Shown here one piece after another: positions 44,235-52,819 of a DNA stretch of 64,000 nucleotides. The notes beneath the pieces are model-generated. The model was not told the DNA's origin and ran no database searches. It saw only the letters and a program-made list of their open reading frames with translations. This DNA comes from CAYSWV01 sp964434865 (GTDB lineage Bacteria > Cyanobacteriota > Cyanobacteriia > Thermostichales > Thermostichaceae). Position 1 is the first letter of the stretch; each line of letters opens with the position of its first letter. The DNA is taken from assembly GCA_964434865.1 (NCBI GenBank), contig CAYSWV010000001.1, positions 62,001 to 126,000 of the forward strand, read 5' to 3'. A program made the translations under genes and the position numbers.

Positions 44235-44936
44235 TTAGAACTCAGGAGAGATCTGGATTTGCTCAAGTTGGTCAGGTGTGAGCATCGCCTCAATCTGGGT
44301 ATGGGTAGACTGCTTCAATTCACAGAGTTGTTGCTGTTGAGCATCAGTGAAGTTGAGCTGTCCCCGTAAGTCTCGAACACGATCTTCACGCCTGGCTGTT
44401 TCAACCAGCTCCATTTGTTCAGGTGTTAGGGTAGCTTGAAACTGGACACGTGAGGCCTCCCTAATTTGTTGTAGCTCCTCTTCCTGGCTGGCAGTGAGAT
44501 CAAGGCGTTTAAGTTGACGTCGGAGGTGACGATGGGTGTGATCAGGAGGATCAATTCGATTATCTTCAAAGAAAGTAGCCATGGCTTGGCGTGTTTCCTG
44601 GCGAATCAGGCGAATTTGTTCCTGTTGGGCCTCAGTAAGTTGAAGTTGATTAGGGCGGACCCCCTTAAAGTCAGCGGCTGGTTTTAATTGATCTAGCTGT
44701 GCTAGCTGCTCAGGGGTTAAGACAGCCTCAATTTGAGTACGTTTGTTATCTTGAATAGCTTGGATCTCATCTTGTTGAGCTTCACTCAGTTGGGGACGGT
44801 TCACCTGGCATTGATCTGCAGAACTGGATAGCAGTGTGACAGAGTCAGGGTTAGGATTCAGGGTAGCTAGTTCAGATCCAGTACAGGCTGTAACAAGAGT
44901 TACTGTAAGTAAAGGTAGAGCATTTATCCATTTCAT
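44235..44936 (-). CDS. Spy/LTxxQ-like repeat lipoprotein
   Basis: A 233-residue predicted lipoprotein. The signal (MKWINALPLLTVTLVTAC) ends in a lipobox-like VTAC. After it come four helical repeats of about 50 residues, each opening with L/F-[ST]-x-[AS]-Q-x-x-x-[IL] and most closing with LTPEQL (for example LSEAQQDEIQAI / AVLTPEQLAQL, then LTEAQQEQIRLI, LTASQEEELQQI / LTPEQMEL, and FTDAQQQQLCEL / LTPDQLEQ). This is the LTxxQ motif of periplasmic Spy/CpxP chaperones, repeated in one chain. It is long for the family (Spy is about 160). The start has AAGGA eight bases upstream. A periplasmic chaperone or stress role is inferred. Confidence 0.78.
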   Translation of the reverse strand: MKWINALPLLTVTLVTACTGSELATLNPNPDSVTLLSSSADQCQVNRPQLSEAQQDEIQAIQDNKRTQIEAVLTPEQLAQLDQLKPAADFKGVRPNQLQLTEAQQEQIRLIRQETRQAMATFFEDNRIDPPDHTHRHLRRQLKRLDLTASQEEELQQIREASRVQFQATLTPEQMELVETARREDRVRDLRGQLNFTDAQQQQLCELKQSTHTQIEAMLTPDQLEQIQISPEF

Positions 44937-45486
44937 GAGTGTATCCTTGAGTGTTGATGTCTCGGTGTTGATCTCAGACGTCTACAGAATTAGACTTCAG
45001 GAGTTACAAGAAGGTTCAGAGACCTTTAAGATGCATACGAATCAAGCCCATCCAATCAAGACAATGACTCTGAGCTTAAAAATAGGCTCAACAATTAACC
45101 ATGCTAGGTATCATCTTGGCTTGCGGTTTATCATCTTGCGTAGGTTAAACCTTCAATATCTTGATCTTAAAAAGTGGCTGTATGAGTGACATGAGGTGAT
45201 AGACCCAAATACTTTGAGAAGGCTGGGTCTTTAGTCCTAGGCTCAATGTCAAGATTTCATCCGTTGAACGACAGGCCTGAGTTACCCAATAGCAAATGAT
45301 TGGAGACCCAGCAATCACTTTATATCAAGCTAACAAGAGCCCAATCTTAGCAAGTTAAGGATTATACCCACGACTGGAGTTGCTGATGCGTCAGGATTGT
45401 TTTTCTTAAGATCTTGTAATCTTCTCTAGACATTCTTTATGATGTTGTTAGATTGTAGAGGCCTATAGTTATTCATGCTTTTACCC

Positions 45487-45500
45487 TGTAGATATCTACA
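45487..45500. promoter_or_regulatory. 14-bp perfect palindrome
   Basis: TGTAGATATCTACA is a perfect palindrome in the non-coding region, shortly before the tandem arrays. A near-copy of its centre (ttagatatct) recurs about 20 bases later. It could be a protein-binding site; no role can be assigned. Confidence 0.35.
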
Positions 45501-45540
45501 CTTTGCTTTGTTAGATATCTTTACTCTGTTTATTGGATGA

Positions 45541-45592
45541 TCATGTTTATCAAATGATCATATAGGTCATGTTTATCAAATGATCATATAGG
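45541..45592. repeat. 26-bp tandem repeat, two copies
   Basis: The 26-base unit starting tcatgtttatcaaatgatca occurs twice without a mismatch (45541-45566, 45567-45592), with a partial third copy (tca) after it. Confidence 0.92.
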
Positions 45593-45607
45593 TCAATCGC
45601 AGTAGTC

Positions 45608-45643
45608 AACGAACGATTCACTAAAAACGAACGATTCACTAAA
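45608..45643. repeat. 18-bp tandem repeat, two copies
   Basis: aacgaacgattcactaaa occurs twice without a mismatch (45608-45625, 45626-45643), between the 26-bp and 13-bp arrays. Confidence 0.92.
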
Positions 45644-45654
45644 GTGGATCAACG

Positions 45655-45884
45655 ATCAATTGCACCCATCAATTGCACCCATCAATTGCACCCATCAATT
45701 GCACCCATCAATTGCACCCATCNNNNNNNNNNNNNNNNNNNNNNNNNNNNNNNNNNNNNNNNNNNNNNNNNNNNNNNNNNNNNNNNNNNNNNNNNNNNNN
45801 NNNNNNNNNNNNNNNNNNNNNNATCAATTGCACCCATCAATTGCACCCATCAATTGCACCCATCAATTGCACCCATCAATTGCA
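45655..45884. repeat. 13-bp tandem repeat with a 100-N scaffold gap
   Basis: atcaattgcaccc is repeated five times (45655-45719) plus atc. Then come 100 N (45723-45822), then four more full copies (45823-45874) and a partial fifth. The last 55 bases before the gap (45668-45722) equal the first 55 after it (45823-45877). Copy number is therefore undetermined. There are no spacers, so this is not a CRISPR array. Confidence 0.93.
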
Positions 45885-46014
45885 ATGATCAACCAAAGAT
45901 GAAGCACAACGACCATTGAATGAAGTTAACCAGGACTCTCCAATCGAATTGATTGCTAAATTGCTGCCCAAGATCTGATGGCATACCCCAATGGCACAAC
46001 TAAGGAGGCCTCAC

Positions 46015-46242
46015 ATGATAGCTAACAAGTTCAGACAGGTTTTGCATAGGACTCATCCGATGTGGTTGATTGTAGTTGTATTGATCCTGATCAGTGTTGC
46101 TAACCTGATTAAAATTTCTACAGCACAATCCCAAACAGATGGTCTCCCGACAGCTCGGCAACTTCAATCTGTTTCAGAGCAACAATGGCAGATCCATCCA
46201 TCCACATTTCCACTGCAACGATCACAACAGTCGTACCCTTGA
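46015..46242 (+). CDS. Small single-membrane-span or secreted protein, unknown
   Basis: A 75-residue protein that I do not recognise. It has a basic start (MIANKFRQVLHRTHP), one hydrophobic segment (MWLIVVVLILISVANLI) and a Gln/Ser/Pro-rich tail of about 40 residues. The segment could be a signal peptide cleaved near STAQS or a membrane anchor with the tail outside. I chose the ATG at 46015 because AAGGAGG lies six bases upstream, one of the best ribosome binding sites in the window, which is the main support for its being translated. It precedes the pnt operon by about 300 bases. Confidence 0.6.
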   Translation: MIANKFRQVLHRTHPMWLIVVVLILISVANLIKISTAQSQTDGLPTARQLQSVSEQQWQIHPSTFPLQRSQQSYP

Positions 46243-46544
46243 ACAGCCGCATCGCCACCTATTGCTCATAGCCTGTTGAAAGTCAGTCCAAATTGATCAA
46301 GTTTGTCCGATCAGGCTGACCTCAGATCGAATTGCAGGCTAACTTATCAATTTAAAGAAATTTTTCAGGATCTTGAGGGGATAGCTGTTCTCTGGCATGC
46401 AGTCGGAATTGTGAGTTGTCTGAGGCTGGCTTGAGGTGAAATGTGTCCAAACAGACAAGCAGTTCAGGTCTGGATATAGCATCATAGGGCCTATACTCTA
46501 ATGAGCACAAAAGCCTAAGTCCAACCTTATTAGTTAGTTAGCCT
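46243..46544. other. Non-coding gap upstream of the pnt genes
   Basis: About 300 bases without a gene. A TATACT at 46492-46497 is a plausible -10 element for pntAA, about 50 bases before its ATG; a convincing -35 was not found. Nothing else is evident. Confidence 0.4.
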
Positions 46545-47675
46545 ATGAAGCTTTTTGTTCCCAAAGAAACAGATTCTCATGAAACGCGGGTGGCCTTGAT
46601 CCCTGATCTAGCAAAAAAGTTGATTGATCTTGGTTGTTCAATCGAAATCGAAACTGGTGCAGGTTACAAGGGCAACTTTCGAGACTCTGATTATCAGGCT
46701 GTAGGAAGCACGATTGTTCAAGATCGGCAGCAGGCCTTCCATGACGCTGATATGGTTCTACGTGTTCGTCCACCTGAAGTGGCTGATGTTTCTCAGTTTA
46801 AGCCTGGATCCCTACACATCGGTTTTCTAGATCCCTTCAATCAAATGGATCTATTGCGAGCCCTCGCACAAGCCAATATCAATGCTATCAGCATGGAAAT
46901 GATTCCTCGGACAACGCTAGCGCAAAAAATGGATGTCTTGAGTTCACAAGCTAACCTAGCTGGCTATTATGCTGTCATCTTGGCTGCTAGTCGTCTGCCC
47001 CGAGTGCTTCCGCTCATGATGACACCAGCCGGAACACTGTCTCCAACTCGGTTTTTCATTGTGGGGGTGGGGGTAGCCGGACTGCAAGCTATTGCAACAG
47101 CCAAACGTCTCGGTGGACGAGTAGAAGCCTTCGACACTCGACCTGTAGTTGAAGAGCAAGTCAAATCGTTGGGAGCTAAGTTTGTCAAAATCGATCTAGG
47201 TGAGACCGGTCAGACAGCTCAAGGTTATGCCAAGCAGCTCACCGAAGAACAGCTTCAAAAGCAACAAGAGGGAATGGCCAAAATTTGTGCTCAAAGTGAT
47301 GTTGTCATTACTACTGCAAAACTATTTGGTCGGCCAGCCCCTAAACTCATCACCCAAATGATGCTAGATCAAATGAAACCTGGCACAGTGGTGGTTGATC
47401 TAGCTGCTGAAACAGGCGGCAATGTTGAAGGGACGGTGCTCCATCAAGAAATCATCACTGACAATGGTGTTCGGATCATAGGCTATTCTAATTTAGAGAC
47501 CTTTATTCCTAGCCATGCTAGTCAAATGTATGCAGCCAACATGGTCAACCTGTTAGCTCATTTCTGGGATTCAGACAGCAAAGCTTTTAAGTACAACTTG
47601 GATGATGAGATCCTCAAGGGCTGTTTACTTACGCATGAAGGTAAAGTTGTTCATGAGCGTTTTGCAAATGCTTAG
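46545..47675 (+). CDS. pntAA: NAD(P) transhydrogenase subunit alpha, part 1
   Basis: A 376-residue soluble NAD(H)-binding subunit of proton-translocating transhydrogenase, which makes NADPH from NADH using the proton gradient. The N-terminal alanine-dehydrogenase-like start is clear (KLFVPKETDSHETRVALIPD). The NAD-binding GxGxxG appears as VGVGVAGLQAIATAKRLGG, and the mobile-loop region (VITTAKLFGRPAPKLIT) and DLAAETGGN follow. This split arrangement (alpha in two genes) is usual in cyanobacteria. It heads pntAA-pntAB-pntB. No ribosome binding site is obvious before the ATG. Confidence 0.96.
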   Translation: MKLFVPKETDSHETRVALIPDLAKKLIDLGCSIEIETGAGYKGNFRDSDYQAVGSTIVQDRQQAFHDADMVLRVRPPEVADVSQFKPGSLHIGFLDPFNQMDLLRALAQANINAISMEMIPRTTLAQKMDVLSSQANLAGYYAVILAASRLPRVLPLMMTPAGTLSPTRFFIVGVGVAGLQAIATAKRLGGRVEAFDTRPVVEEQVKSLGAKFVKIDLGETGQTAQGYAKQLTEEQLQKQQEGMAKICAQSDVVITTAKLFGRPAPKLITQMMLDQMKPGTVVVDLAAETGGNVEGTVLHQEIITDNGVRIIGYSNLETFIPSHASQMYAANMVNLLAHFWDSDSKAFKYNLDDEILKGCLLTHEGKVVHERFANA

Positions 47676-47816
47676 CCGGTAACTCATCCTCTTCAGTGTA
47701 TCTTCTCTGGTGTTTCTTCAAGTATCTCTTAAGAATCTAGCTGAAAGATTAAGTCTAGAATCTAGAGCTACTCAACTGTAGTTTTAAGTTGTCTCGTTCT
47801 GCAAATCTTCAACGTT

Positions 47817-48110
47817 ATGAATCTGATTCTACTGATTTTTGTGTTCACCCTAGCTGTATTTCTAGGATTTGAACTCATTAAAAAAGTCCCCTCACAACTC
47901 CATACGCCTCTGATGTCTGGGTCCAATGCCATTAGCGGCATTACTTTAGTGGGGGCCTTATTGGCAGCAGGATCTAATCCTGATAATCCCATTGCTAATA
48001 TCATGGGCGTTCTAGCTGTGATTTTGGCAACCATCAATGTGGTCGGAGGCTATCTGGTGACACAACGGATGCTCAGTATGTTTCAGCAAAAGGAGGGCGC
48101 TAAGCAATGA
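47817..48110 (+). CDS. pntAB: NAD(P) transhydrogenase subunit alpha, part 2 (membrane)
   Basis: A 97-residue membrane subunit with three hydrophobic segments (NLILLIFVFTLAVFLGFELI, then ISGITLVGALLAAG and NIMGVLAVILATINVVGGYL). The conserved LHTPLMSGSNAISGITLVGA loop is present. It forms the proton channel with PntB. It lies 141 bases after pntAA and overlaps the pntB start by four bases. Confidence 0.96.
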   Translation: MNLILLIFVFTLAVFLGFELIKKVPSQLHTPLMSGSNAISGITLVGALLAAGSNPDNPIANIMGVLAVILATINVVGGYLVTQRMLSMFQQKEGAKQ

Positions 48111-49531
48111 TCGCACAAGGTTGGATTGAATCATCTTATGTTCTGGCTGCCATTCTTTTCATTCTCGGTATCAGACAACTTCGATCAGCAACCACGGCTA
48201 CCCAAGGTAACTTGTTGTCAGCAGCAGGTATGCTCCTAGCAGTTGTTGTCACGCTACTTGATCGTCATATTGTGACCTATCCCGGTTTAGCGCTAGGAGC
48301 GGGTATTGGATCGGTGATTGGAGCGATTGCAGCTCAGCGAGTTGAGATGACAGCCATGCCTGAAATGGTGGCTTTGTTCAATGGGTTTGGAGGCCTCGCC
48401 AGTGTTTTAGTGGGTTGGGCTGAGTTTGATAAGATAGCCCGCTTGGGTTGGGAAGCCTATGTGGCTGACACGGGATCGATTCCCACCTTTGTCAGTACAG
48501 TTGTTATTTTGGCTATCTTAATTGGTGCTGTCACCTTTACAGGCAGTTTAGTCGCTTATGGCAAGTTGTCAGGATTATTAAAGGGAAGCCCGCTAGTTTT
48601 TTCGGGCCAAAAGGTTCTTAATGGGTTCATCTTAGCTGCTATTGCTGGGGGCGGGATTCTGTTTGTCGTCTCACCACTTACGGCTTACACCTATCCTATT
48701 TTTCTAGCCATTGTTGTGGCCTCCTTAATCCTCGGGGTTCTGGGTGTGATCCCCATTGGTGGTGGAGATATGCCAGTTGTGATCTCACTCCTAAATAGCT
48801 TGTCAGGGTTAGCGGCATCAGCAGCCGGTTTTGCCATTGGGAATACGGTGTTGGTGGTGGCCGGATGTTTAGTGGGTGCCAGTGGTGTCATTTTAACGGT
48901 CATCATGTGTAAAGCCATGAACCGCTCGCTCACCAATGTTCTGTTTGGCAGCTTCGGGGCCGCTGGTAAGGCAGGAGATAGTGGTGTTCAAGGTGAAATG
49001 AAGGCTGGATCTATTGAAGATGCTTACTACGTTTTAGAAGCGGCTCGCAATGTTGTGGTGATCCCAGGCTATGGTATGGCAGTTGCCCAGGCTCAGCATG
49101 CTGTCAAAGAGCTGATGGCCATCCTAGAAAACAATGGAGCTGAGGTTCGGTTTGTGATCCATCCGGTAGCAGGTCGGATGCCAGGTCATATGAATGTCCT
49201 CTTAGCCGAAGCGGATGTTCCCTATGAACAGCTTATTGAGATGGATGATGCCAATCCCTCCATGGATATGGTAGATGTCGCCATTGTCATCGGGGCTAAT
49301 GACGTTGTGAATCCCTCAGCTGAAACCAGCCCCAGTAGTCCTATTTACGGGATGCCTATCATTCAAGCCCATCGAGCTCGGTCGATCTTCGCTCTCAAAC
49401 GAGGTAAAGGATCTGGCTTCTCTGGAATTGAAAATCCGTTGTTTTTTGATGAAAAGACTAAGATGCTCTACGGTGATGCTAAGTCAACATTGGGCGCTTT
49501 AGTTGCTGAGTTTAAGAGTTCAGCCAATTAG
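48107..49531 (+). CDS. pntB: NAD(P) transhydrogenase subunit beta
   Basis: A 474-residue subunit with about nine membrane segments (for example IGSVIGAIAAQRVEMTAMPE, LVASLILGVLGVIPIGGGDM) followed by the NADP(H)-binding domain (VVVIPGYGMAVAQAQHAVKE, RFVIHPVAGRMPGHMNVLLA, IGANDVVNPSA). Length is normal. The ATG overlaps the pntAB stop (ATGA) with GAGGG eight bases upstream, so the two are translationally coupled. Confidence 0.97.
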   Translation: MIAQGWIESSYVLAAILFILGIRQLRSATTATQGNLLSAAGMLLAVVVTLLDRHIVTYPGLALGAGIGSVIGAIAAQRVEMTAMPEMVALFNGFGGLASVLVGWAEFDKIARLGWEAYVADTGSIPTFVSTVVILAILIGAVTFTGSLVAYGKLSGLLKGSPLVFSGQKVLNGFILAAIAGGGILFVVSPLTAYTYPIFLAIVVASLILGVLGVIPIGGGDMPVVISLLNSLSGLAASAAGFAIGNTVLVVAGCLVGASGVILTVIMCKAMNRSLTNVLFGSFGAAGKAGDSGVQGEMKAGSIEDAYYVLEAARNVVVIPGYGMAVAQAQHAVKELMAILENNGAEVRFVIHPVAGRMPGHMNVLLAEADVPYEQLIEMDDANPSMDMVDVAIVIGANDVVNPSAETSPSSPIYGMPIIQAHRARSIFALKRGKGSGFSGIENPLFFDEKTKMLYGDAKSTLGALVAEFKSSAN

Positions 49532-49771
49532 GTTAGCCAGGTAAGAATCTGTCCTGATCTAGGGTCTCGGATCAAAATTAAGAGATCTTAGATCGGTGAC
49601 GTTGACTCCTTGACCAAAATAATCAGCGATTTCTGTTGGCCTCTACCTAAGTTAATCTACTTGAGTTGGATATCTGGATCTGATTCTGTTTGATAGCTTG
49701 CCATTGATCCAAAGCTATCCTAAAAAACTCATGATAAAATCAGCCCCAGTGTTTGAGGAGTGACCATCAGC

Positions 49772-50944
49772 ATGACCGTCAAGCAGCTGTGGCAAAAGCT
49801 GGCAGCATTTATAGCCCTGATTACTCTCACAGTTGGGTTTTGGGCGATCTATTCACTTCACCATAGTGAGTCCGTGTGGTCCCAATCTCTTGATCGTCTC
49901 AAACAGCAACGCCAGCAAATCCAAGAACAAATTAAGAGTAACCAGCAAAGGCTAAATCAGATCCAACAGCAAGAGAACACGGCTAAGCAGAATATTGATG
50001 CCTTAGAAACTAACATCAAAGTAACAAACACCCGCATTGCCGATAATGAGTTTAGACTACAAACGGCTCAGGCAGCACTGGCCAAAACTCAGAAAGAGCT
50101 AGACGAGCTGGTGGCCAAATTAAAACGACAACAAGCGGGTACATCAGCCCGCCTCCGATACTTGCAACGTCAAGGCGCTGAGCATTGGTGGGCTTTATTG
50201 TTAAGCAGCCAGGATTTGAATGAATTCTTTGATCGGCGTCATCAACTCCACTTACTAATTGAAGCTGACCGCAAGCTGATCACCGATTTGCAGAAGACAA
50301 CAACAGAAATTGAGCAACAACGTCTGGTTTTAGAAGCTCAAAAAAATGAGGTATCTTTAATATTACAAGAGCTAGCAGATCAACGCAATCAACTTAAAGA
50401 GCAAGTCGTAACTCAAGAGCAACTAGTTGAACGATTAGCCAATCAAAAGTCAGCTTATTTAGCTGCTCAGCAACGTTTAGCTGCCGATTCTCAAAAACTA
50501 GCCCAAACGATTCAAACGCTGATCGCTCAACAAGCTCAAGCTGGTGATCCAGTTCAAGGCACTGGACGATTTGTAAGACCTGTTCGGGGTCGTCTCACCA
50601 GTGGGTTTGGCTGGCGAGTGCATCCGGTATACCGATCGCGACGATTTCATGCTGGGATTGATTTTGGAGTTGCAACCGGTACTCCAGTGCATGCTGCCGA
50701 TCGAGGGACTGTCATCTTCTCAGGGTGGTATGGAGGCTATGGCAACACCGTGATTATCAACCATGGCGGTGGGATCACAACCTTGTATGCTCACAATAGC
50801 CGCCTAGCCGTTAGTGTTGGGCAACCTGTTCAACGAGGTCAGGTGATAGCAGCTTCAGGTTCAACTGGACTTTCAACAGGTCCTCATGTCCATTTTGAGG
50901 TTCGAGTTCAAGGGCAACCCGTTAATCCAGCAGGTTACTTGTAA
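49772..50944 (+). CDS. M23 peptidoglycan DD-metallopeptidase with coiled coil (EnvC-like)
   Basis: A protein of about 390 residues. An N-terminal membrane/signal segment (FIALITLTVGFWAIYSL) is followed by a long coiled coil of roughly residues 35-240, rich in Gln, Glu, Lys and Leu. The M23 LytM domain begins near 265 and carries FGWRVHPVYRSRRFHAGIDF, with the zinc ligands H-x3-D, and the second zinc His in HVHFEV. All expected catalytic residues are visible, so it is likely an active endopeptidase rather than an inactive EnvC-type activator. It would act outside the membrane in cell division or wall turnover. I start at the ATG at 49772; GAGGAG lies about ten bases upstream, and an in-frame GTG at 49760 overlaps it. 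Confidence 0.9.
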   Translation: MTVKQLWQKLAAFIALITLTVGFWAIYSLHHSESVWSQSLDRLKQQRQQIQEQIKSNQQRLNQIQQQENTAKQNIDALETNIKVTNTRIADNEFRLQTAQAALAKTQKELDELVAKLKRQQAGTSARLRYLQRQGAEHWWALLLSSQDLNEFFDRRHQLHLLIEADRKLITDLQKTTTEIEQQRLVLEAQKNEVSLILQELADQRNQLKEQVVTQEQLVERLANQKSAYLAAQQRLAADSQKLAQTIQTLIAQQAQAGDPVQGTGRFVRPVRGRLTSGFGWRVHPVYRSRRFHAGIDFGVATGTPVHAADRGTVIFSGWYGGYGNTVIINHGGGITTLYAHNSRLAVSVGQPVQRGQVIAASGSTGLSTGPHVHFEVRVQGQPVNPAGYL

Positions 50945-51037
50945 TGTAAGATCTTGCAGACACTGGAACTAGACCTATGATGAGTGAAGAAAACTTTAAC
51001 AGTGTATGTCCAACTTCAAAGTTAATAATCTTTAACA

Positions 51038-52090
51038 TCAATAACGGGTATCTTCAATCGATAAAAACCGCTGGAGATCATAAAACTGACAGTGATACAC
51101 CCGATGAGCTGAAGCATAACCCTTGAGCATCACATCAGCACACTTGAAAAAAGACTGACTGGGGAGTTTATTGACTTGAGACCAGAGGGCAGCATGAGTG
51201 TCTTCACTAACAGCAATGTCAGCATCGAGTTGTCGAGTTGCACTTTCAATCCTAAAGGCAGCATTGACTGTATCTCCGATCACTGTAAATTCTTGTCGTT
51301 CTCCAGTCCCCAACTGGCCCACAATGGCATACCCTGTATTCACACCTGCCCCAATTTCAATCGGGCGAGGTAAGGGATAAATCCGATTGATCTCTTGTGT
51401 CATTTCAAAAATCGAGCGAAGGGCTTGAAAGGCTTGCAATACATCTGGGCAGGCCGTCGCCACCGACAATTTATCCGATTCTTGGCTAGAGCTATGCAGC
51501 CAGACCGCCATAATGGCATCACCAATATATTTGTCCACTCGGCTCCCTTCTTGGCGAATGATCGCCCCAGCTCGGCGGAACCAATCTCCGATCACTTCAG
51601 ATAATTTGCGCTCGTCAATCTGTTGAGTCAGTTGGGTAAAGCCCCGAATATCAACCACAACTACTGTAATTAAGCGTTTAATATGTAACACAGATGTTTT
51701 AACTGAAGCGCCACCAGTGGTATCTGGATCAAACTCTCCAGCAGGCTGATCCCAGTGAAATTCTAGCTCTGACTGGCCTAAGGTAAGTAAGTCTCCATTC
51801 TGTAACAAGGTGGGAATGCTGACCCGTTGCTGATTCACAAAGGAGCCGTTGGTGCTACCCAAGTCAATCAAATAGATACTGTGACTGTCCATGTACTGCA
51901 AAATGGCATGATGACGGGACACACTGGAATCTAGGATCACAATACTATTATCTTTATCACGACCCAGCGTCCAAGAGTTTCCTTCAGCCAACTCGACTTG
52001 ACGCTTGGTGCCGTCATTGGCTTTCAAGACCACATATGGCGTAGGAAACTGCAGTTCACTCATCAAAGCAATCAAAAGGATGTCACGCAT
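51038..52090 (-). CDS. FHA-domain class III adenylate/guanylate cyclase
   Basis: A 350-residue regulatory protein. The N-terminal FHA phosphothreonine-binding domain (about residues 20-125) has WTLGRDKDN, VSRHHAIL and DLGSTNGSFVNQQRV. The cyclase domain (about 145-330) has both metal aspartates (VVVVDIRGFT; YIGDAIMA). Its purine-selecting residues, Lys in VDKYIGDA and Thr in FTVIGDTVN, are those of an adenylate cyclase, and NAAFRIES supplies the transition-state Asn and Arg. So it likely makes cAMP in response to a phosphorylated partner. A start at residue 10 (52063, MSELQF) resembles related proteins and is an alternative. Confidence 0.9.
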   Translation of the reverse strand: MRDILLIALMSELQFPTPYVVLKANDGTKRQVELAEGNSWTLGRDKDNSIVILDSSVSRHHAILQYMDSHSIYLIDLGSTNGSFVNQQRVSIPTLLQNGDLLTLGQSELEFHWDQPAGEFDPDTTGGASVKTSVLHIKRLITVVVVDIRGFTQLTQQIDERKLSEVIGDWFRRAGAIIRQEGSRVDKYIGDAIMAVWLHSSSQESDKLSVATACPDVLQAFQALRSIFEMTQEINRIYPLPRPIEIGAGVNTGYAIVGQLGTGERQEFTVIGDTVNAAFRIESATRQLDADIAVSEDTHAALWSQVNKLPSQSFFKCADVMLKGYASAHRVYHCQFYDLQRFLSIEDTRY

Positions 52091-52260
52091 TTAGAGGATA
52101 ACCTAACCCGGGTCCATTCGCGTAGCTGGTCACCCCAGGTTATAGCCACTCATTGAGGCTGCGACATCCCGCAGAGATCATCAGAACTTGAGGAATAACG
52201 TCACTGGCCTAAGGCTCTGTGGTACGATCAGAATCAATACCTATTGGGAGTTCTTTAAGC

Positions 52261-52605
52261 ATGTCTGCAGCAGTCGATATTGCTGATGCAACTTTTGAAC
52301 AAGAAGTGCTCAACAGCGACGTCCCCGTTCTCGTTGATTTTTGGGCTCCTTGGTGTGGGCCGTGCCGGATGGTGGCCCCTGTAGTTCAGGAAATTGCGGA
52401 ACAGTATGAGGGCAAAGTTAAGGTTGTTAAGCTCAATACTGATGAAAATCCTCAAACTGCTAGCCAGTACGGCATCCGTAGCATTCCAACTCTTATGATC
52501 TTTAAGGGTGGTCAGAAGGTGGATGTTGTTGTTGGTGCTGTTCCCAAAGCAACGCTATCGGGTACTATTGAGCGTCACTTGGCCGAACAAGACGGCAACG
52601 CCTAG
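52261..52605 (+). CDS. trxA: Thioredoxin
   Basis: A 114-residue thioredoxin with the active site WCGPC (C32, C35), the upstream DFWAPWCGP, and the cis-proline loop (RSIPTLMIFKGG). It is m-type-like in length, starting MSAAVDIADATFE. The ATG at 52261 gives the family N-terminus; the longer frame upstream to 52219 does not. GGGAG lies about ten bases upstream. It is in the gap between a divergent FHA-cyclase and the LOG-family gene. Confidence 0.95.
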   Translation: MSAAVDIADATFEQEVLNSDVPVLVDFWAPWCGPCRMVAPVVQEIAEQYEGKVKVVKLNTDENPQTASQYGIRSIPTLMIFKGGQKVDVVVGAVPKATLSGTIERHLAEQDGNA

Positions 52606-52624
52606 CCACAAGATTCTCTAGAGG

Positions 52625-52677
52625 GTTAGGCAGTAGATCACGAGTCGTTAGTGACTTGAGTTGCTGCCTCTCCTAAC
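52625..52677 (+). terminator. Long imperfect hairpin after trxA
   Basis: AGGCAG (52628-52633) pairs with CTGCCT (52664-52669), and GTTAGG (52625-52630) can also pair with CCTAAC (52672-52677), with an inner AGTC/GACT stem. A short TTTT follows. It is 20 bases past the trxA stop and could be its terminator. Confidence 0.45.
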
Positions 52678-52819
52678 ATTTTGACTCGAGCCAACCTTAA
52701 ATTCCAGCCAGGCTAGCTGATGTCAACTGTGCTGATTTGCATCAAGATAGATGTACCCAGCTGCGTCAACTGGCGACGAAACCGATTACAGTAAGGGTGA
52801 GTGAATTCTACGTTCCTAC

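Larger units (their letters stand above)
44937..46014. other. About 1.1 kb of non-coding, repeat-rich DNA
   Basis: Between the Spy-like gene and a small membrane-protein gene I find no supported coding region. The left part is ordinary AT-rich sequence. From 45487 it holds a 14-bp palindrome and then three unrelated tandem arrays in succession (26-bp, 18-bp and 13-bp units) with a scaffold gap in the last one. Open frames across the arrays exist only because of the repeats and N bases. Confidence 0.75.

Noticed and set aside
44836..45189. A 117-codon plus-strand frame
   Set aside because: It runs antisense through the signal-peptide end of the Spy-like lipoprotein and into AT-rich non-coding DNA, with no ribosome binding site or recognisable protein features.
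45655..45884. Possible CRISPR array
   Set aside because: The 13-bp units are contiguous with no spacers, and no cas genes are present in the window.
45644..45919. Three overlapping open frames across the 13-bp repeat and the N run
   Set aside because: They are produced by the repeat unit having no stop in those frames and by unknown bases. They would encode only repeated Ile-Ala-Pro-Ile-Asn-Cys-Thr-His and have no start signal.
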